Below the pieces are notes generated by a model, which saw only the letters and a list, made by a program, of their open reading frames with translations, had not been told where the DNA came from and made no database searches. A program made the translations under genes and the position numbers. Below are positions 57,101 to 64,000 of a stretch of 64,000 nt of DNA, one piece after another. Every line of letters starts with the position of its first letter. Position 1 is the first letter of the stretch. The DNA comes from Megalobrama amblycephala (taxonomy: Eukaryota > Chordata > Actinopteri > Cypriniformes > Xenocyprididae). The stretch spans positions 28,782,356-28,846,355 of the forward strand of contig NC_063054.1 in assembly GCF_018812025.1 (NCBI RefSeq), written 5' to 3'.

Positions 57101-60100
57101 ATAACAGGCCAAAATGTGAAATTATGTGGAGCACACAATATTCTCTGTATTGGAAATCTGATGTTCATGGACATTATGAATTGCACATAAGATTTAGGAG
57201 TAATTCATGTTTTATTGAATTCAATATTATGACACTTTCAAAGCCCTTCCTGGTTTAATAAAAATAGAAGGCACATACTTGCAGCATATAATCCAGGTCA
57301 TAAAGGGAGAAAAAATGAATACCATGAGTGGAATCATTGGGTTGTTTGAATGTATGTGGCTCTAACAAAAAAAAAAAAAAATAGCAATTGTCACACTGCT
57401 CTTTCATTATGGTGACCTTTTTTCACCCTTTCCCTGAGAAATAGAAAAACCAATAACCTTTGACTCTTATTAGTTCTCTGTGTTACAACAGGAGTCTTAA
57501 TGTGCTGTCTTTGTATTTCAAGAAATACACAACCCTCAAACAACTTGGCGGTAAAAACAGCATCCGATCAAACATACAGTATTACATTTTGTCTTATGTT
57601 TTTACAGGTATCTTGTCAGCCACTGGAAATGGTTATGTCATATACACGACCGCCAAACGCAAGACCAAATTAAAGCCGCCAGAATTCATGACACTGAATC
57701 TAGCTGTATTCGATTTTGGCATATCAGGTGAGTTTAAATGACTTGATATCATGCTGCTAATGATGTCTTAGTCTGTCATATGTGCTTTTTCAAACATTGA
57801 AATTATGTGTTATATATCTGAAAGGGTTGTATATAAGATTTTATTTGATTGTGTGTTGAAAATATACAGCCAGGGCTGGACTGGTAATCTGGCATACCGG
57901 ATATTTTCCCGGTGGGCCGACGCACTTTGGGGCCGATAAAAGGTTATTTATTTATTTTATTTTATTTTATTTATTTATTTTGCCATGGACTGGCCCATCA
58001 CGCAGGGACAGCGGCCCATTGGTTTGTCTTCTGAACTGACAGGCCAAAGTGTGAGAGACCTCCCCCTCCCGTGCTGTTTTTTGTTTTTAATTGGAGCGCA
58101 TGAGAAACTGCAAAAGGCAAATACCCGCTCACCGCTGCCGCTGACGAACATGCACTGCGTTTCTGCCGCCCTATGAAGTAATAAACAGCGCAAGTCGCTT
58201 GATGCCTTGATCCTTTCAGATTTGTCTCAGAATTTAGTTTAAAACAGTCGTGTGATATGGGAACATTACAGGTTAGGTGGTGAATCTAGCTGAAAACAGC
58301 CGCGACCATGTAAAGACATGACGAGGTAAATTGGAAAACGCCAATACACACAACTACAAGCTTGTCAATCCAACACCACCACCTTTATAGTAATTTACCT
58401 TGCAGCAACTAACAGTGAAGAAATATGGTGTTTTGGCAGAAATTATTAAAATTCTGCTATTATTAGGCATACTTATATTTAATATTGCGGAATATAAATC
58501 ACTTTCTTTCATAAAGACTTTTAAAAGACTGAAGACTTTTCTATGCTTACAATATTTTATTACACAGTCTATAGGTTATTTATTTTAGAAAGCATATACC
58601 CAAGAAGCATGGTTTTACCTGTGCTTTTACAGTTAAACCATAGTAAATTTCATTAGGGGCAATTAAAGGATAATTTAACAAAACAGCTTTAAAACCTGTA
58701 TCCCATGGAATAAGGGCAAAGCTTTAGTTTTTATTTATTTAAATATGTTTTATGACATTTTTAATGAATTTTAATTGAAGTAAAATGTTGTTTCAATGAG
58801 AGCATCATGAAAGATAGATATCAGTGTCTTACATAAATTAGGTGTTAACTCTTTAAAAATGTTATTGTTTTAAAGGAGTAGTTCAACCCAAAATGTCATA
58901 ATTTACTCACCCTAATGTCATTACAAACATGAATTACTTTCTTTCTGTGTAACATAAAAAATAAAATAATTGGATTTAAGGTCTAGCTTAGCCAAAATGG
59001 TTTGGTTGACAACATTCTTCAGAATATCTTCTTTTGTGTTTTACAGAAGAGAGAAAGTCATACAGGTTTGGAACGACATGAGAGTGAGTAAATGATGAGA
59101 GGATTTAATAGCATTAAATTTACTTAACGGCATGAAAATCAGTGCTTTACTGCCAAAGTGAATTTCTATGTGACAAAAGTGCAATATTAAATTTGTTAAC
59201 TGCATTTGTAGTAAATTCAATAATATCCATCATTATTTGTCACTGTCCTTCTTTTATTTATTAATTTACTCCAATTTAAGGCCCTAACCCCAGCAAAGAC
59301 ATTCACAGGGGAACTCGTGGGCCGCATGGGCTGGGTTTGTCCAGGGCCGAATTTTAGCCTCAGTCCAGCCCTGTATACAGCTTTCAGTATATAGTTTGTA
59401 TAGCATTATGATTGGAGTCAACAACTTGGCAGTAAATCAATGATATTCAGCACTTTATGATTGGCTGATTTATTTGCTGTCATTGAAAAGCACTTGCATC
59501 AATCATACACAGGATTTTAAGCCCTGAAGTTACAAAAAGTTAACAAAATATCAAATTCCTGCCTTGATTGACTACTGTAAAGACTATCTTTTCCTTCAAC
59601 TTCCTTTGGATGTGATCTTTTCTTACTTTAGTGTTCAGTCACTCACATAACATGAACACGAAATTTGTGTAAAATATCATTTTCACACAATAAATACATA
59701 CAGTAAATCAATTATGATTACTCTGTTTAGATCATAGTTTTTTTTAAATGCAATGATTAAAAGACATTTAGAAAGGACAAAATGATGACTGGGAGTTTAA
59801 TGTGACCTTCATATAACAAGGAAAAAGTTGTTAGTTTGAATAAAAATCAACTCTGGGACATAAAAATGCTTGTAGAGAGCGATTAATTCACGATTTTGGC
59901 ATCGCTAGTTTAATTTTTAGCAGGAAAAATTATTCTCAGGACAGTATACAGTAATCCCCATCCTCAGACAAGGATTTATCAGTAATATTTTAGGCCTACC
60001 TGGGCGTAGCGGTATTTCAGTGGGACTCTTAGATTTCCTACAAAGATTTACTCTCCTTCAACAAATTTGTATTCACACTTGTACTTTAGCCCCACCTAGT

Positions 60101-62241
60101 GCATGTTTAGTGTGGCTGCCTCAGAACAGCAGTGACCGTTGAGACCCTTGATAATTATTACATATCTTAAAGAATTAACTGCTGCCAACAGCCCAGTTTT
60201 TATTTAATTCGATTTTATAAAAATCTGTTTAGTCATCATCATCTTTATAGCCTACGCTCGGAAATAGCTCACTTTCTAAGATTTACAGAACACATGACCT
60301 TCTATGTAGCTCACGTTCAAGTTCATTCCAGTTAATTAAATGTGGAGTGTGTAATTTTTGAGTTACTGCCAGAAATAAAGCGATTACGTCGAACAACAGG
60401 GACAGGAGAATTTATCAAATATGATTTATCAGGGACAAGAGAATTTATCAAATATGATTTATCTTTTTAAATGCTTGAGAATCACCCTTGTCAGTTGAGC
60501 TGTTTACAGTAATTTCAGCATATCCATTGAATTTTTTTCACTTTTCAGTGTACCATCAGGAGATCAAATTGATTTTGTTCCTTCAAAAATGCCTTTGGAT
60601 GAGACTGCCTTTCTGCCTTTTCTGTCTTGTCGCCTATTAGCCAGGATGGCGTCGCTGTATTTCAGAATAATGAGGCTTTTGTTTTATCAGGAGTCATGCA
60701 CATGGCAGACTGCTTTAGTGCGTCACATTTACGCAGACTTGGGGTCAGAGTATGCTTTCCACCTCTGGCTTCTCTTCCTCTGCATTTGATCATATGTACT
60801 ATAGATCACATATAGGCCTACAGAGAGTCTTAATGGGAATCTGCATCCCTGCAGATCTATTTTAGGTCATTTTGGGTACTATTAAATATAAACAGTTATC
60901 AAAATCTATTAATTAATAATAAAAAGTTATGAAATCTAATGGAAGAAAGACTTTTTGGAGTGATTTTATTTTGTTTATGCAAATTACATGTGAACATGAA
61001 TGATTATTGAATATGAATAAACAGTGTTTCATATGCAGTTAGCAGACAGGCTTTCAAGAATCTCTAGTAGATCTGACATTTTGTTGGCCCAAAGTTTAGT
61101 TAAAGGATTAGTCCACTACTTTTAAATAATTTTTTCCTGATAATTTACTCACCCTCATGTCATCCAAGATGTTCATGTCTTTCTTTCATCAGTCGAAAAG
61201 AAATGAAGGTTTTTGATGAAAACATTCCAGGATTATTCTCCTTATAGTGGACTTCAATGGCCTCCAGACGGTTGAAGGTCAAAATTACAGTTTCAGTGCA
61301 GCTCCAAAGGCTTTAAACGATACCAGACGAGGAATAAGGGTCTTATCTAGCGAAATGATCGTCATTTTCGAAAAAAAATACAACTGTATATGATTTATAA
61401 ACACAAAATATCACCTTGAACGTACTTCTGGTTTCCGCATTCTTCAAAACGCTTGCGCTGTATGTACTACGCCTTTCCTATTCTACTTACAGAACGAACG
61501 CGGTGCCAGTGTAGTTTTTTTCCATAAGTAGAATAGGAAAGGCGTAGGACATGCAGGAGGCCATTGATAAGGAGAATAATCCTGGAATGTTTTCCTCAAA
61601 AACCTTAATTTCTTTTCGACTGATGAAAGAAAGACATGAACATCTTGGATGACATGGGGGTGAGTAAATTATCAGGAAAAGTTTATTTAAAAGTGGACTA
61701 ATCCTTTAAGATCATAGTCCTCTAAAATGGATACTGCCGATTCTCAGGGAGGCCCTACTAACAAAAAATATGTTGTAATGATGTTTTGCTAACGTTTCCA
61801 TTATGTTATAAAAAAATTATTTCTGAATGTTCTCAGAATATTCAAAATGTCCAGTTTTTTTAAATGTTTTAAAAGCTTTTTCCTTGGTTATGTGAATGCT
61901 AGAAAAAGCATTGGGTTATTCTTTCTCTATTTATCCTATATTAATAGAACATTACTTTTGAATTTCTGAGAACATTTCTGGGAATGCCATCTGAGAGCTC
62001 ACTGTAAAAAAACATGTTCTTTCATCTAAAGGCTTGTTTGACACACGGTTCTTTTTATTTGTTTCGTCAGTCACTGGAAAGCCATTCTTCATAGTGTCCA
62101 GTTTTGCCCATCGTTGGCTGTTTGGCTGGCAGGGCTGCCGCTACTACGGGTGGGCTGGATTTTTCTTTGGATGCGGAAGTCTCATTACCATGACGATTGT
62201 CAGCTTAGACCGCTACTTGAAAATCTGTCATTTAAGATATG
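51055..62241 (+). CDS. opn5: opn5, neuropsin (5' part, three coding exons, 3' end outside window)
   Basis: Seven-transmembrane opsin; OPN5 family members bind retinal, absorb UV/violet light and signal mainly through Gi. Exons 51055-51178, 57608-57727 and 62071-62241 join in phase 1 at every junction and give 138 residues. The N-terminus has a glycosylation sequon (NDT, residues 3-5) and HYLLLGDPFASKLSKEAD, almost identical to human OPN5 (HYLRDGDPFASKLSWEAD). TM1 carries GNGY, TM2 NLAVFDFG (Asp2.50), TM3 has GCRYYGWAGFFFGCGS with disulfide Cys3.25 and Tyr3.28, then DRYLK. Tyr at 3.28 means the classical Glu113 counterion is absent, as expected for this family. The retinal lysine helix is past the window. 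An upstream in-frame TAA (48050-48052) supports the start. The cd2ap neighbour argues for canonical opn5 rather than the opn6-opn9 paralogues. Confidence 0.95.
51179..51853. other. opn5 intron 2, start
   Basis: No repeat recognised. Confidence 0.4.
51854..53334. mobile_element. TTAA-flanked foldback host, GTTAGTTCACCC family
   Basis: TTAA (51850-51853)-agggttagttcacccaaaaa to ttttgagtgaactaaccct-TTAA (53335-53338). Interrupted in its left arm by 52180-52959. Confidence 0.92.
52180..52959. mobile_element. 780-bp TTAA foldback nested in 51854-53334
   Basis: TTAA (52176-52179)-agggatagttcacccaaaaa to ttttgggtgaactatccct-TTAA (52960-52963). Near-complete palindrome centred at about 52570 (aacagcgttcagcaatcact / gcgattgctgaacgctgtt). 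Confidence 0.93.
54475..54574. repeat. 37-bp perfect inverted repeat (hairpin)
   Basis: Arms 54475-54511 and 54538-54574 (caacttgtctacctaatcag... / ...ctgattaggtagacaagttg) around a 26-bp loop with (TA)n. Confidence 0.95.
54608..55262 (+). repeat. pair of ~125-bp direct repeats
   Basis: Copies at 54608-54735 and 55138-55262 share agcatccctc, gggttcg-gccaaaata and gagctcagagccct. They are about 530 bp apart. Confidence 0.8.
55328..55424. mobile_element. 97-bp hAT-type mini-element with 8-bp duplication
   Basis: cagggctgtagctag ... ctctagcaacagccctg, flanked by the exact 8-bp copy GTTATGAA at 55320-55327 and 55425-55432. Confidence 0.88.
55433..56009. other. opn5 intron 2, nothing recognised
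   Basis: No repeat or exon recognised. Confidence 0.4.
56010..56281. mobile_element. 272-bp GGTAACAC-type foldback MITE, copy 2
   Basis: ggtaacactttacaataagg / ccttattgtaaagtgttacc with mirrored arms. Flanks ttttttgc and gtttttgc agree at 7 of 8 positions, consistent with an 8-bp duplication. Confidence 0.9.
56282..57607. other. opn5 intron 2, last part
   Basis: Poly-T at 56346-56368 and poly-A at 57366-57381; otherwise nothing recognised. Confidence 0.4.
57608..57727 (+). CDS. opn5: opn5 exon: TM1 end, first loop, TM2
   Basis: Acceptor ttttacag. Reads GILSATGNGYVIYTTAKRKT then KLKPPEFMTLNLAVFDFGIS. Asn1.50 (GN) and Asp2.50 (VFD) are present. Phase 1/1, donor gtgagt. Confidence 0.95.
57871..59373. 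mobile_element. 1.5-kb hAT-type element with 8-bp duplication
   Basis: cagggctggactggtaatct at left, cctcagtccagccctg at right, exact 8-bp duplication TATACAGC at 57863-57870 and 59374-59381. No intact transposase. A TTAA-family fragment (58868-59105) lies inside. Confidence 0.9.
58868..59105. mobile_element. short GTTCACCC-like fragment inside hAT element
   Basis: aggagtagttcaacccaaaa, tttactcaccctaatgtcat at left and ggaacgacatgagagtgagt at right. Right terminus worn. Confidence 0.65.
59382..61103. other. opn5 intron 3 (between coding exons 2 and 3)
   Basis: Contains a 33-bp tandem duplication at 60398-60463; no exon or transposon end recognised. Confidence 0.4.
60398..60463. repeat. 33-bp tandem duplication
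   Basis: Two adjacent copies of agggacaggagaatttatca... differing at one base (caggag/caagag). Confidence 0.95.
61104..61705. mobile_element. 602-bp TTAA-flanked foldback (AGGATTAGTCCACT ends)
   Basis: TTAA (61100-61103)-aggattagtccactactttt, aaaagtggactaatcct-TTAA (61706-61709). Arms include ctttctttcatcagtcgaaa / tttcgactgatgaaagaaag. Confidence 0.92.
61706..62070. other. opn5 intron before TM3 exon
   Basis: No repeat recognised; ends at acceptor gtttcgtcag. Confidence 0.4.
62071..62241 (+). CDS. opn5: opn5 exon: TM2-TM3 loop, TM3, DRY motif
   Basis: Acceptor gtttcgtcag. Reads VTGKPFFIVSSFAHRWLFGW, QGCRYYGWAGFFFGCGSLIT, MTIVSLDRYLKICHLRYG. Nearly every position matches human OPN5 (GKPFTIISCFCHRWVFGWIG...). 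Ends in phase 1; the next exon should begin with the residues VW and lies beyond the window. Confidence 0.95.
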
Positions 62242-62249
62242 GTAATTAA

Positions 62250-62251
62250 AA

Positions 62252-62283
<32 letters not shown>

Positions 62284-62951
62284 GTCCGTCTACTTGGCAT
62301 TCTCTCTGTCGTTCTATCTATCCATCTGTCTGGCGTTCTGTCTCTGTTGTTCTGTCGTTCTGTCTGTTGTTCTGTGTCTGTTGTTTTGTCTGTCTATCTA
62401 TCTGTCTGTCTGTGTCTATCTATCTGTCTACCTGGCATTCTCTCTGTCGTTCTATCTATCTGTCTGTCTGTCGTTCTGTGTCTGTTGTTTTGTCTATCTA
62501 TCTATCTATCTATCTATCTGTCTGTCTTTCTGTCTACTTGGCATTCTCTCTGTCGTTCTATCTATCCATCTGTCTGGCGTTCTGTCTCTGTTGTTCTGTC
62601 TGTCTGTCTGTCTGTCATTCTATCCGTCTGTCTGCCGTTTTATCTATCCGTCTGTCTGTCGTTCTGTCATCTGTCTGTCGTTCTGTCAGTTGTTTTATCT
62701 ATCCATCTGTCTCCCTGTCGTTCTGTGTCTATTGTTTTGTCTATTTATCTATCTATCTGTCTGTCAGTGTCTATCTATCCATCTACCTGGCATTCTCTCT
62801 GTCGTTCTATCTATCCGTCTGTCGTTCTGTGTCTGTTTTGTCTATCTATCTATCTATCTGCCGTTTTATCTATCCGTCTGTCTGTCGTTCTATCATCTGT
62901 CTGTCGTTCTGTGTCTGTTGTTCTGTGTCTGTTGTTTTGTCTATTTATCTA

Positions 62952-62982
<31 letters not shown>

Positions 62983-63064
62983 GTCTGTCTGTGTCTATCT
63001 ATTCGTCTACCTGGCATTCTCTCTGTCGTTCTATCTATCCGTCTGTCGTTCTGTGTCTGTTTTG

Positions 63065-63159
<95 letters not shown>

Positions 63160-63218
63160 GCCGTTTTATCTATCCGTCTGTCTGTTGTTCTGTGTCTGTT
63201 GTTTTGTCTATTTATCTA

Positions 63219-63265
<47 letters not shown>

Positions 63266-63347
63266 GTCTGTCTGTGTCTATCTATTCGTCTACCTGGCAT
63301 TCTCTCTGTCGTTCTATCTATCCGCCTGTCGTTCTGTGTCTGTTTTG

Positions 63348-63410
<63 letters not shown>

Positions 63411-63597
63411 GCCGTTTTATCTATCCGTCTGTCTGTCGTTCTATCATCTGTCTGTCGTTCTGTGTCTGTTGTTTTGTCTATTTATCTATCTGTCTGTCTG
63501 TCTGTCTATCTATCTGTCTGTCTGTGTCTATCTATTCGTCTACCTGGCATTCTCTCTGTCGTTCTATCTATCCGTCTGTCGTTCTGTGTCTGTTTTG

Positions 63598-63653
<56 letters not shown>

Positions 63654-63735
63654 CCGTTTTATCTATCTGTCTGTCTGTCGTTCTATCATCTGTCTGTCAT
63701 TCTCTCTGTTGTTCTGTGTCTGTTGTTTTGTCTAT

Positions 63736-63769
<34 letters not shown>

Positions 63770-63886
63770 GTCTGTCTGTCTGTCTGTCTATCTGCCTGTC
63801 TGTGTCTATCTATCTGTCTACCTGGCATTCTCTCTGTCGTTCTATCTATCCGTCTGTCTTTCTGTCATTCTGTGTCTGTTGTTTTG

Positions 63887-63982
<96 letters not shown>

Positions 63983-64000
63983 AATATCTATATCTGTCTG
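62250..64000. repeat. compound (TCTA)n/(TCTG)n array with higher-order repeat
   Basis: Tetranucleotide array running to the window edge in the opn5 intron. A marker ctacctggcattctctctgt recurs at 62290, 62428, 62534, 62783, 63007, 63290, 63540 and 63818 (spacings 138, 106, 249, 224, 283, 250, 278). It creates a 538-codon Ser/Leu/Tyr/Ile open frame that is not a gene. Confidence 0.95.

Noticed and set aside
62367..63983. 538-codon open frame of Ser/Leu/Tyr/Val/Cys repeats
   Set aside because: Direct translation of the TCTA/TCTG array. The array has no stop in this frame because of its composition; there is no start context, domain or conservation.

Overview
This window is vertebrate nuclear DNA from a ray-finned fish, most likely a cyprinid of the zebrafish/carp type. 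The reasons are short coding exons with GT..AG borders in long AT-rich introns, long (TA)n, (TG)n and tetranucleotide microsatellites, and a very dense load of palindromic non-autonomous DNA transposons of the kinds common in cyprinids. There are no bacterial-style operons, CRISPR arrays or phage genes. Almost all long open frames outside the two genes are microsatellite or transposon shadows.

Two genes lie on the + strand. From 315 to 33399 is the 3' part of cd2ap (CD2-associated protein). Sixteen coding exons chain in phase from the second half of SH3 domain 2 to the stop, giving 527 codons plus stop. They carry SH3-3, proline-rich SH3 targets, a capping-protein interaction motif and a C-terminal coiled coil. 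The first exons, with SH3-1 and the start of SH3-2, lie upstream of the window. After about 14 kb of intergenic DNA comes the 5' part of opn5 (neuropsin, a UV-sensitive opsin): a probable non-coding first exon ending at 48066, then three coding exons (51055-51178, 57608-57727, 62071-62241) covering the N-terminus through transmembrane helix 3 and the DRY motif. The rest lies past the right edge. The cd2ap-opn5 neighbourhood matches the human 6p12 order, which supports both names. CD2AP is a scaffold for actin and endocytosis and OPN5 is a photoreceptor; nothing here suggests they act together.

Introns and intergenic DNA are dominated by transposable-element debris. There are at least fourteen elements flanked by TTAA, many of them foldback; four hAT-type elements with exact 8-bp target duplications; a 1.55-kb near-perfect palindrome built from Tc1/mariner transposase pieces; a second, split Tc1-like remnant; several copies of one dispersed family whose ends read roughly CCAAACTTTTG; and a decayed LINE reverse transcriptase. 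Several elements are nested. In two cases the opposite arm of the palindromic host keeps the empty target site, so TTAA duplication can be read directly. One host (19348-21215) records a series of insertions whose relative order can partly be reconstructed. The last 1.75 kb is a compound (TCTA/TCTG)n array with a higher-order repeat in opn5 intron 3.

I found no gene system that looks new to biology. The most informative structure is the nested-transposon record. No transposase in the window appears intact.
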